Assembly (NCBI GenBank): GCA_007132365.1
Contig: SLOS01000434.1
Location: 1 to 5,085, forward strand
Source of the DNA: Bacteroidales bacterium
GTDB lineage: Bacteria; Bacteroidota; Bacteroidia; Bacteroidales; PUMT01
Reading direction: 5' to 3'
DNA length: 5,085 nt
Shown: positions 1 to 5,085 of the stretch, piece after piece
Layout: the number at the start of each line of letters is the position of its first letter
How positions within the stretch are numbered: position 1 is the stretch's first letter
Program-made: the position numbers and the translations under genes
Notes under the pieces: generated by a model
What the model was told of the DNA's origin: nothing
The model's database searches: none
The model's input: only the letters and a program-made list of their open reading frames with translations

Positions 1-1092
1 GAACTGGTGAAAAGAATTGATATACCTCTTTTCGATGTTGATGCCCACAACATTGTGCCATGCCGGGCAGCATCTGATAAACAGGAATTCGGAGCCTATA
101 CTATCAGACCGAAAATAAAAAGGCTGCTGGGGGAGTTCATGGAGGAGTTTCCCGGGTTACCTTCATTTGAAAAGTTACCGGGGAAGCGATCACAATCCTA
201 CGGAGAGGTGAAAGGATCGAACGGATGGATGCATACAGGATCCGGCGGTGGAATGGATACAGGATCTGAAGGTGAAATTTATACAGGATCTGACGGTGAA
301 ATTTATACGGGATCGACCGACTGGGAAGGTGTGAAAAAGAGGCTGTATGCTTCTGTAAATACTGATGCCGGGGAGGTGGACCGGCTGGTTCCGGGTGAAG
401 AAGCTGCCGCAGACATGTTGAACAATTTCCTTGGAAATAAACTTCCCGGTTATGATCAGAAAAGAAATGACCCGAATGCAAATGCCGTTTCAGAATTGTC
501 GCCCTACCTGCATTTCGGACAAATTTCGGCACAAAGGATAGCCCTTGAAATACTGAAGGTCTTTCCCGGGGATCCAAATACTGATGCATTCCTCGAGGAG
601 CTGATCGTGAGGAAGGAACTCTCGGACAATTTCTGCCACTACAACTTCTATTATGACTCCTTTGAGGGTTTCCCGGACTGGGCAAAAACAACCCTCAACT
701 CCCACCGGAAGGATGAAAGGGAATATATATATGACACTGATGAGTGGGAGATGGCAAAAACACACGACCCGCTCTGGAATGCTGCCCAGATGGAGATGCT
801 AACCAGAGGCAAGATGCACGGCTACATGCGTATGTACTGGGCAAAAAAAATCCTGGAATGGACATCTTCACCTGAAAAGGCACTTGAAACGGCAATTTAC
901 CTCAATGACAAGTATGAACTTGACGGCCGCGATCCCAACGGATACACAGGCTGCGCCTGGTCAATCGGTGGTGTGCATGACCGGGCCTGGGCCGAACGCC
1001 CGGTCTTCGGAAAGATCAGGTATATGAACGATAAAGGGTGCAGAAGAAAATTTGATACGGATCTCTACATCGAAACCAACAGTGATTATTAA
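1..1092 (+). CDS. phr: Class II CPD photolyase (deoxyribodipyrimidine photo-lyase), 5' end outside window
   Basis: This flavoenzyme uses light to split cyclobutane pyrimidine dimers in DNA; it acts in the cytoplasm and needs FAD. The frame is open from base 1, so the GTG at position 7 is internal and roughly the first 100 or more residues are missing (my estimate from usual class II lengths of about 450-480). Residues below count from that GTG. VDAHNIVP at 11-18 ends the N-terminal antenna-type domain. LSPYLHFGQ at 164-172 opens the FAD-binding helical domain. The class II signature FLEELIVRKELSDNF is at 195-209, and a second signature (GVHD...ERPVFGKIRYMN) spans 322-341. Trp257, Trp278 and Trp285 have the spacing of the class II electron-transfer triad (W360/W381/W388 in Methanosarcina mazei), so the enzyme should be photoreducible. 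The linker at about 58-104 is unusual: it holds GS-rich octapeptide repeats. The gene converges on the hydrolase gene and ends with TAA. Identification is very secure. Confidence 0.97.
   Translation, partial: ELVKRIDIPLFDVDAHNIVPCRAASDKQEFGAYTIRPKIKRLLGEFMEEFPGLPSFEKLPGKRSQSYGEVKGSNGWMHTGSGGGMDTGSEGEIYTGSDGEIYTGSTDWEGVKKRLYASVNTDAGEVDRLVPGEEAAADMLNNFLGNKLPGYDQKRNDPNANAVSELSPYLHFGQISAQRIALEILKVFPGDPNTDAFLEELIVRKELSDNFCHYNFYYDSFEGFPDWAKTTLNSHRKDEREYIYDTDEWEMAKTHDPLWNAAQMEMLTRGKMHGYMRMYWAKKILEWTSSPEKALETAIYLNDKYELDGRDPNGYTGCAWSIGGVHDRAWAERPVFGKIRYMNDKGCRRKFDTDLYIETNSDY
214..309 (+). repeat. 24-bp tandem repeat, four units, encoding octapeptides in the photolyase linker
   Basis: Four in-frame 24-bp units start at 214, 238, 262 and 286, and a fifth begins at 310 but breaks off after GGATCGACC. 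They encode GSNGWMHT, GSGGGMDT, GSEGEIYT and GSDGEIYT, followed by GS, so the consensus is GS-x-G-x-[MI]-x-T. By direct comparison, units 3 and 4 match at 22 of 24 bases, units 2 and 3 at 18, and units 1 and 2 at 17. The array therefore looks younger towards its 3' end. The preceding SYGEVK may be a decayed unit. Each unit starts with GGATC, which places a GATC every 24 bases. The repeats lie between the antenna-type and FAD-binding domains, where other class II photolyases have a shorter linker (from family knowledge, not an alignment run here). Confidence 0.93.
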
Positions 1093-1182
1093 CAGCTCTA
1101 TAAGACACAGTTACTCTATCGCATCCAGTATTATTTATTCGCGGATATAATATTATAAACCAGGCGGGGCAAGGACATGCAG
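1093..1182. other. Convergent intergenic gap without an obvious terminator
   Basis: These 90 bases separate the 3' ends of the photolyase and hydrolase genes. They contain the extra copy of the hydrolase gene end (1108-1131) and an AT-only perfect 12-bp palindrome, TATAATATTATA, at 1146-1157. I find no GC-rich hairpin followed by a T-run on either strand, so no intrinsic terminator is called. Confidence 0.6.
1108..1131 (+). repeat. 24-bp direct repeat, copy 1 (stray copy of the hydrolase gene end)
   Basis: This stretch is identical over 24 bases to 1180-1203, exactly 72 bp away. Read on the minus strand it spells the final codons of the hydrolase gene (Ile-Leu-Asp-Ala-Ile-Glu-stop), although it lies downstream of the real stop. 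Identity ends abruptly on both sides (A/G at the left edge, T/C at the right edge). An in-frame TAA on the minus strand sits two codons before it, so it is not the end of a longer surviving paralogue. Confidence 0.93.
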
Positions 1183-1203
1183 TTACTCTATCGCATCCAG
1201 TAT
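1180..1203 (+). repeat. 24-bp direct repeat, copy 2 (genuine end of the hydrolase gene)
   Basis: This copy includes the hydrolase stop codon (TAA on the minus strand, bases 1183-1185), the last six sense codons, and three bases past the stop. It pairs with the identical copy at 1108-1131; the 48 bases between the copies resemble neither flank. Confidence 0.93.
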
Positions 1204-2286
1204 CCGGCTTGCAAGAGTGAGAAAATCCTCCTGCCCTATACCATCATAACCGGAACCGGCAGAAGGGTTGGCTGTATGAACGATAACAAGATTCTTCCCG
1301 GGAACAATATACAGGTACTGCCCCCCGTCACCCATTGCAAAATAGGCCCCATTCTCCTTGTGCGTCCACCAGTAGTAACCATAGCCGGGATATGAACCGG
1401 TCATTTCCGGTTCTATATGCACACTGGTTGAAAGATCTATCCATCCGGCCGAAACGATCTGCTCCCCGTTCCACCATCCTTTCTGAAGGCAAAACTGCCC
1501 TATGCGGGCAAGATCGCGTGGTTTAAGATGCAAACCGAGTCCTCCGATATGAAGCCCGTCCTGATGCTGCTCCCAGATAAAATCATCAATACCAAGCGGA
1601 TCAAACAAAGAGTGGATTATTGAATCGGTATCCTCCTGTTTGAAAACTTCTCTTAAAACACCCATAGCAAGCTGAGGTGGCCCCTGATTATAAAAAAAGG
1701 AGCTGCCCGCCGGGTCAACAAAAGGTTTGGTTAGAACGATCCTGATGGTGCTGGGAAATCTGTTCGAATTAAAAAGATCAATATTATGCTGCTCATGATC
1801 CCAGTCCAGCCCTATGGTCATGGTCAGCATATTCTCTGCAGTAATGTCCCTTTTATTCATGTCACCGTCAAAGTAGCCGGGAATATACCCGTACAACCTG
1901 TGATCAAGCTGTATCAGATCCCTGTCCCAGGCCATACCGGTCAACAGGGAGGTAATGCTCTTCGTCACGCCCTTAATATTCGTCTTTTTGTCAATATCAC
2001 TTTTGTCCCTGAAATAGGATTCAGAAACAAGTTTGCCGTTTCTTACTATCAGCAGGGATTTTGATGTGACAAAACTATTCTCGTCAAACATCATCTCATA
2101 TATATCCTGCAGCTTACCGACATTGAATCCGTGACTGGCAGCAGGTGCAATCTCCCATCCGTCATAATTCTCCGGCGGTTCATAATTAACAGAGATTTTG
2201 TAATCACTTTCAGGAAGGCAGGAATGCAGAAGCATCGCTCCCATGAATAAAAAAAATGGTCCGTATTTAAATATTCCAGTCTTCAT
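1183..2286 (-). CDS. Serine beta-lactamase-like (PF00144) lipoprotein with Gly in place of the SxxK serine
   Basis: Members of this penicillin-binding-protein-like family hydrolyse amides or esters, such as peptidoglycan peptides, through an SxxK serine. I start at the ATG at 2286-2284 because it follows the upstream stop by one base and gives a short basic n-region (MKTGIFKYG). A longer reading from 2304 would overlap the barrel gene. Counting from 2286, the hydrophobic stretch ends in LLHSC with Cys23, a plausible lipobox, so the product is probably an outer-membrane or periplasm-facing lipoprotein of 367 residues. Family features include SLLIVRNGKLVSESYF (77-92), GVTKSITSLLTG (106-117), FFYNQG (197-202, the YxN-like Tyr-Asn), PRDLARIGQ (256-264) and GDGGQYLYIVP (319-329). 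The family motif SxTK reads GVTK here: codon GGC at 1971-1969 where AGC would be expected. Lys109 and Tyr199 remain. It may be a binding pseudoenzyme, or one base may be a recent mutation or an error. Family is secure; activity is doubtful. Confidence 0.9.
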   Translation of the reverse strand: MKTGIFKYGPFFLFMGAMLLHSCLPESDYKISVNYEPPENYDGWEIAPAASHGFNVGKLQDIYEMMFDENSFVTSKSLLIVRNGKLVSESYFRDKSDIDKKTNIKGVTKSITSLLTGMAWDRDLIQLDHRLYGYIPGYFDGDMNKRDITAENMLTMTIGLDWDHEQHNIDLFNSNRFPSTIRIVLTKPFVDPAGSSFFYNQGPPQLAMGVLREVFKQEDTDSIIHSLFDPLGIDDFIWEQHQDGLHIGGLGLHLKPRDLARIGQFCLQKGWWNGEQIVSAGWIDLSTSVHIEPEMTGSYPGYGYYWWTHKENGAYFAMGDGGQYLYIVPGKNLVIVHTANPSAGSGYDGIGQEDFLTLASRILDAIE

Positions 2287-2287
2287 A

Positions 2288-3085
2288 TCACCACACAAAT
2301 GCATTAAAATAGAACCGTAAAAACAAACTGTTTGAAAGATAACTCACAGGCTCCGGTTCAGTAAAACGGGAAAAATCGATCTCATAGCCCAGGCTCAATG
2401 ACTGTCTCCTGTTATTCGACAAATCCATAATAAACTTTAAATTCGCAGACTGCATTTTATTCAGGGTGGCAAATCCTGCATTTTCATGCAACCTTTTCAA
2501 ATATTCCCCGAAACCGGGAAGCTGATACGTATAGTGGTTATCTGCCGAAGGTCTCGAAACCATGCCGGCAAGCGGTATATTCAACTCCATAAAAATTTTC
2601 CTGTCCCTGTCTATTTCAAGGTCAAAAAAGTACTGAAAATCAACAGTATAGGAGGTAGCCCAGTATATATGGTCCGGGTTCTCATTAACAAACCTGTACA
2701 TTCTTGAAGTTGCACTTATATTACCGCCCAGGTATGATAATCCATTATCTGATGAAAGTTCCGGTACCATTACAGTAAGCCCCCAACCCATCCGGGGCTG
2801 AAAATAATATGCATTAAAATCAAGCCGGTTCCATAAATAATCTACTTTTGCTCCAAGGTGCAAATGCCTGCGCAGATTACTGTAGCTCCTGACGGACAGG
2901 ATCTTTAAATCTACTCCCGGCCCGTTATAGCGGAGCGGTGAAAAAGAGGCATCCGACAGCTGCATCCAGTGGAAATTTAACGACAGTCCGGAGGTCCTTG
3001 TTTCAGGAGACCTGAAAGGATGGTTAGAGTATGTGTCTGAAAGACAAAATACTATTAAAAAGCTGAAACAGACAAAGAATTTCAT
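2288..3085 (-). CDS. Predicted outer-membrane beta-barrel protein, function unknown
   Basis: I do not recognise a named family. The 265-residue product begins with a signal peptide (MKFFVCFSFLIVFCLSDTYS), likely cleaved near residue 20. The rest consists of alternating hydrophobic and aromatic segments separated by polar turns, for example LHLGAKVDYLW, YTVDFQYFFDLEI, IFMELNIPLAG, SLSLGYEIDF and SLFLRFYFNAFVW. The chain ends in an aromatic residue (Trp), typical of barrel proteins handled by the BAM machinery. About 10-12 strands could fit, which would be a small barrel. There is no TonB box or plug domain. It is the first gene of a pair with the lipoprotein downstream and ends one base before that gene's ATG, suggesting translational coupling. 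No Shine-Dalgarno sequence precedes its start, as is usual in Bacteroidota. The barrel call is inferred from composition and pattern only. Confidence 0.78.
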   Translation of the reverse strand: MKFFVCFSFLIVFCLSDTYSNHPFRSPETRTSGLSLNFHWMQLSDASFSPLRYNGPGVDLKILSVRSYSNLRRHLHLGAKVDYLWNRLDFNAYYFQPRMGWGLTVMVPELSSDNGLSYLGGNISATSRMYRFVNENPDHIYWATSYTVDFQYFFDLEIDRDRKIFMELNIPLAGMVSRPSADNHYTYQLPGFGEYLKRLHENAGFATLNKMQSANLKFIMDLSNNRRQSLSLGYEIDFSRFTEPEPVSYLSNSLFLRFYFNAFVW

Positions 3086-3200
3086 GTATATGAAACAGGT
3101 TATTTAAATTAATAATCAATTAATTACATGTTGCAGGTTATTCATATTCAGTGTTTCAATTCCCATGGATCCCCCTGTTTTATTAATATCTTTTTGTGAT

Positions 3201-3240
3201 ACACAGAATCATGGGGATTCATATAACCAGGATTCTGTGT
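3201..3240. repeat. Perfect 10-bp inverted repeat able to form an extended hairpin
   Basis: ACACAGAATC (3201-3210) and GATTCTGTGT (3231-3240) are exact reverse complements. After one A-G mismatch the stem can continue for three pairs (TGG 3212-3214 with CCA 3227-3229), leaving a 12-base loop. No T-run follows on either strand, and both flanking genes point away, so a simple terminator is unlikely. It could be an operator for a dimeric regulator or a structured leader element. Confidence 0.75.
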
Positions 3241-3252
3241 TCTTGTTAATTT

Positions 3253-3327
3253 CGTTTACGTAAAAAAAGCTGATTTTGTTATAAAAATATGTGTCCGTTT
3301 ACGTACACAAACAACTAATAACGTACA
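3253..3327. repeat. Spaced ACGTA-containing direct repeats, operator-like
   Basis: The 10-mer CGTTTACGTA occurs at 3253-3262 and again at 3296-3305. The first copy sits in a perfect palindrome, TTTACGTAAA (3255-3264). A related ACGTACA occurs at 3301-3307 and 3321-3327. ACGTA cores thus start at 3258, 3301 and 3321, 43 and 20 bases apart, close to four and two helical turns. This is compatible with a protein binding one DNA face, but function is inferred. Confidence 0.5.
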
Positions 3328-3375
3328 GAATGTGTTTATCCCATAACCGGCAAGCAATTTTATATTTCTGTGCTA

Positions 3376-3403
3376 TTGTATCTTGTGACAAATGGTATGT
3401 TTG
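3376..3403 (+). promoter_or_regulatory. Candidate Bacteroidota-type promoter for the permease gene
   Basis: TATGTTTG at 3396-3403 matches the TAnnTTTG -7 element of Bacteroidota primary-sigma promoters in full. A TTG at 3376-3378 lies 17 bases upstream and could act as the -33 element. Transcription would begin near 3410, giving a leader of about 40 bases before the ATG at 3453. The -33 match is short, so confidence is limited. Confidence 0.4.
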
Positions 3404-3452
3404 TTGTTATATTACCTTTAATAATCGTTTATCAGATAAGCCTTAGCATAAA

Positions 3453-5085
3453 ATGTTTAGAAATTATATTTTAACAGCCCTGCGGAACCTTAAACGGTAT
3501 AAAAGCTACTCACTTATAAACCTGGCCGGGCTGTCGGTGGGCCTGGCAGCAACCATACTGATCTTCTCCTTCATAATCCATGAATTAAGTTATGACAGGT
3601 TCCACGAAAAACATGACCGGATATACCGTATAGGCTCACTTCTTGAAATGGCTGGCGACCATTCCGTAAAAGGTCCGGTTTCCCTGGGATCACTGCCCCC
3701 CCTGTTGAAAGATGCAATCCCGGAAATCAGTCATGTTACAAGGGTGGATCCTGCCAGTGTGGAGGTAATGTATGACAACCAGAGGTTCTTTAATAATAAA
3801 AGGCTGATTGTCGACGACTCTTTTCTTGAGATATTCACATTCAGGGTTACGGACGGAAATGCCGTCAACCCTCTTTCAGAACCTGGTACAATTATAATTA
3901 CAGAAGGGCTGGCACAAAAGATATTTGGTCAAAGGAGCGCGATCGGAGAAATCCTCTCCATAAATAACAGGGATTATACAGTAAATGCAGTAACAGAAGA
4001 TGTGCCGGCAAATTCCCACCTGAAATTCGACCTGCTCATGTCCGTCAGTTCGCTGGGTCTGGATGAAAAACAGTTTCTTGAAAACAAGGGTTTTGACCTT
4101 TATGCATATTTTTTACTTAAAGAGGGCATGAATCATAATGAAGCCCTTGAAAACGCAAACGTCTTTATTACTGATTATTACGATGAACTGCTCGAAGGAA
4201 TGGGGCTCCGGGTAACACCCTTTTTCCAGCAGCTTACCAGGATACACCTGTATTCAGAAGATATTCAGTTCCAAATGGAACCGGGAGGCAGGATATCCAA
4301 CATATATACTTTTGCCTTCCTTGCCATGTTCATTCTGCTCATTGCCATTGTGAACCATATAAACCTGGTAACTGCCAGGTCGGAGACCAGGAGCCGGGAA
4401 GTGGCACTGCGAAAGATCGCTGGCAGTTCAAGATACGATCTGATCAGCCAGTTTATCAGTGAATCATTCTTTGTTACCTTGATTTCACTTGCCATTTCCA
4501 TATCAATTGTTGAACTTCTCATGCATCCTTTTGGCAACCTTATGGGCAGGGAAATGGCAATTAACTGGTTTAGTCCCCTCTCAGCACTGTTCATCATCGC
4601 TATCACTCTTATAACAGGTACCGGAGCCGGTGCATACCCTGCATTTTACCTGTCGGGGTTCAGCCCCCTGAAGATATTCCAGAAGCAGTCAGGTTCAAGG
4701 CCGGGTAACCTGCTTAAAGTTATACTTGTTGTTTTTCAGTTCGGTATTTCAATATTTCTTATTATATGCCTTATCATACTTTACTCCCAGACCGCATACA
4801 TGCATAACAAAGACCTGGGGTTCAACAGGGAAAACGTCCTGATAATCGGGAACGTGACACCGGGAATAACCGAAAGTTTCAGCCCGGTAAAGGGTGAGTT
4901 GCTGAAAAACACCCTGATCCTTAATGTCACAGCTTCCGAGGGTATTCCCGGGCAGCAGGCTTCAATTCAAAACAGCTGGCAGGCAGGAGGAAGCCGGGAT
5001 GATGCAGTAATGGTTTTTGAAAACCGGGTTCAGGACGATTACTTTGAAACATTCCGGATACCGGTAATTCAGGGCAGGACATTCA
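3453..5085 (+). CDS. FtsX/MacB-family ABC transporter permease, 3' end outside window
   Basis: I read the frame codon by codon from the ATG at 3453 and found it open to the window end (544 codons, no stop), so the gene is truncated only by the window. Family members are inner-membrane permeases that work with a separate ATPase and couple ATP hydrolysis to work on periplasmic substrates or lipoproteins. The start MFRNYILTALRNLKRYKSYS is the family's usual N-terminus. A first membrane helix spans about 21-43, followed by ELSYDRFHEKHDRIYR (44-59). A MacB-type periplasmic domain runs to about residue 284. Then come helices at about 285-307, 337-360 and 372-395, with the cytoplasmic stretch SREVALRKIAGSSR between the first two. 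A fifth helix lies at about 422-445, and the second periplasmic domain begins near 450. Bacteroidota relatives have about 780-800 residues in two FtsX units, so roughly 240 are missing. No ATPase gene is in view, and the substrate cannot be told. No Shine-Dalgarno sequence is present. Confidence 0.95.
   Translation, partial: MFRNYILTALRNLKRYKSYSLINLAGLSVGLAATILIFSFIIHELSYDRFHEKHDRIYRIGSLLEMAGDHSVKGPVSLGSLPPLLKDAIPEISHVTRVDPASVEVMYDNQRFFNNKRLIVDDSFLEIFTFRVTDGNAVNPLSEPGTIIITEGLAQKIFGQRSAIGEILSINNRDYTVNAVTEDVPANSHLKFDLLMSVSSLGLDEKQFLENKGFDLYAYFLLKEGMNHNEALENANVFITDYYDELLEGMGLRVTPFFQQLTRIHLYSEDIQFQMEPGGRISNIYTFAFLAMFILLIAIVNHINLVTARSETRSREVALRKIAGSSRYDLISQFISESFFVTLISLAISISIVELLMHPFGNLMGREMAINWFSPLSALFIIAITLITGTGAGAYPAFYLSGFSPLKIFQKQSGSRPGNLLKVILVVFQFGISIFLIICLIILYSQTAYMHNKDLGFNRENVLIIGNVTPGITESFSPVKGELLKNTLILNVTASEGIPGQQASIQNSWQAGGSRDDAVMVFENRVQDDYFETFRIPVIQGRTF

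Larger units (their letters stand above)
3086..3452. other. AT-rich divergent regulatory region
   Basis: This 367-bp region separates the minus-strand barrel/lipoprotein pair from the plus-strand permease gene. I see no plausible coding frame. It contains a short AT inverted repeat (AATTAAT at 3107-3113 and ATTAATT at 3119-3125) just upstream of the barrel gene, a strong hairpin-forming inverted repeat (3201-3240), spaced ACGTA-containing repeats (3253-3327) and a promoter candidate for the permease (3376-3403). I could not find a convincing promoter for the minus-strand pair. Confidence 0.7.

Noticed and set aside
137..691. 184-codon open frame on the minus strand
   Set aside because: It lies wholly inside the photolyase gene, its protein is rich in Arg, Pro, His and Ser without a recognisable domain, and the opposite strand encodes conserved photolyase signatures. 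It is a shadow frame; the repeat simply keeps the antisense frame open.
842..851. Programmed frameshift site at the run of eight A bases in the photolyase gene
   Set aside because: The reading frame on both sides encodes the same conserved photolyase domain without a break, so no frameshift is needed.
1132..1179. Remnant of a second hydrolase gene or tandem 72-bp duplication
   Set aside because: The 48-bp spacer does not resemble the hydrolase coding sequence next to copy 2 or the DNA before copy 1, and an in-frame stop lies two codons before copy 1 on the minus strand.
2287..2304. Upstream ATG for the lipoprotein gene at 2304
   Set aside because: It would overlap the barrel gene by 17 bases and add MHLCGD before a good signal peptide. 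The ATG at 2286, one base after the upstream stop, gives a normal lipoprotein n-region.
3194..3215. CRP-like site starting at TGTGA
   Set aside because: Only the left half TGTGA is present, with no TCACA at the required spacing.
3201..3260. Intrinsic terminator at the 3201-3240 hairpin
   Set aside because: The stem is strong, but the 3' flank on the plus strand (TCTTGTTAATTTCG) is not a proper T-run, the minus-strand flank is A-rich, and no gene ends here: both neighbours are transcribed outward.
4265..4606. 113-codon open frame on the minus strand
   Set aside because: It is antisense to the membrane helices of the permease. The plus strand is continuously coding with family-typical sequence, so this is a shadow frame.

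Overview
The window looks like chromosomal DNA of a Bacteroidota bacterium, probably of the Bacteroidales/Marinilabiliales kind. This is inferred from moderate GC content, frequent AGG and ATA codons, start codons without Shine-Dalgarno sequences, a TAnnTTTG-type promoter candidate, a lipoprotein plus outer-membrane barrel gene pair, and an FtsX-type permease of the long two-domain form common in that phylum. No RNA gene, CRISPR array, insertion sequence or phage gene is visible.

Layout. Positions 1-1092 (+) hold the C-terminal three quarters of a class II CPD photolyase whose N-terminus lies before the window. Its inter-domain linker carries a young 24-bp tandem repeat encoding octapeptides. 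A 90-bp convergent gap (1093-1182) follows, holding an extra copy of the last 24 bases of the next gene. On the minus strand, 3085 to 1183 is a two-gene operon: an outer-membrane beta-barrel protein, then a lipoprotein of the serine beta-lactamase-like (PF00144) family. The second start follows the first stop by one base (TGATATG). The position expected to be the nucleophilic Ser of SxxK is Gly in the lipoprotein. A 367-bp divergent intergenic region (3086-3452) contains a strong inverted repeat, spaced ACGTA-type repeats and a promoter candidate. Positions 3453-5085 (+) hold the first 544 codons of an FtsX/MacB-family ABC transporter permease that runs off the window.

How the genes fit together. 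The photolyase is a stand-alone DNA repair gene. The barrel and the lipoprotein are probably co-expressed and both sent to the outer membrane, so they may act together, but no substrate can be named. The permease is divergently transcribed and shares only the regulatory region with them. I see no clear new multi-gene system. The most unusual points are the photolyase linker repeats, the Ser-to-Gly change in the hydrolase, the duplicated gene end, and the structured divergent promoter region.
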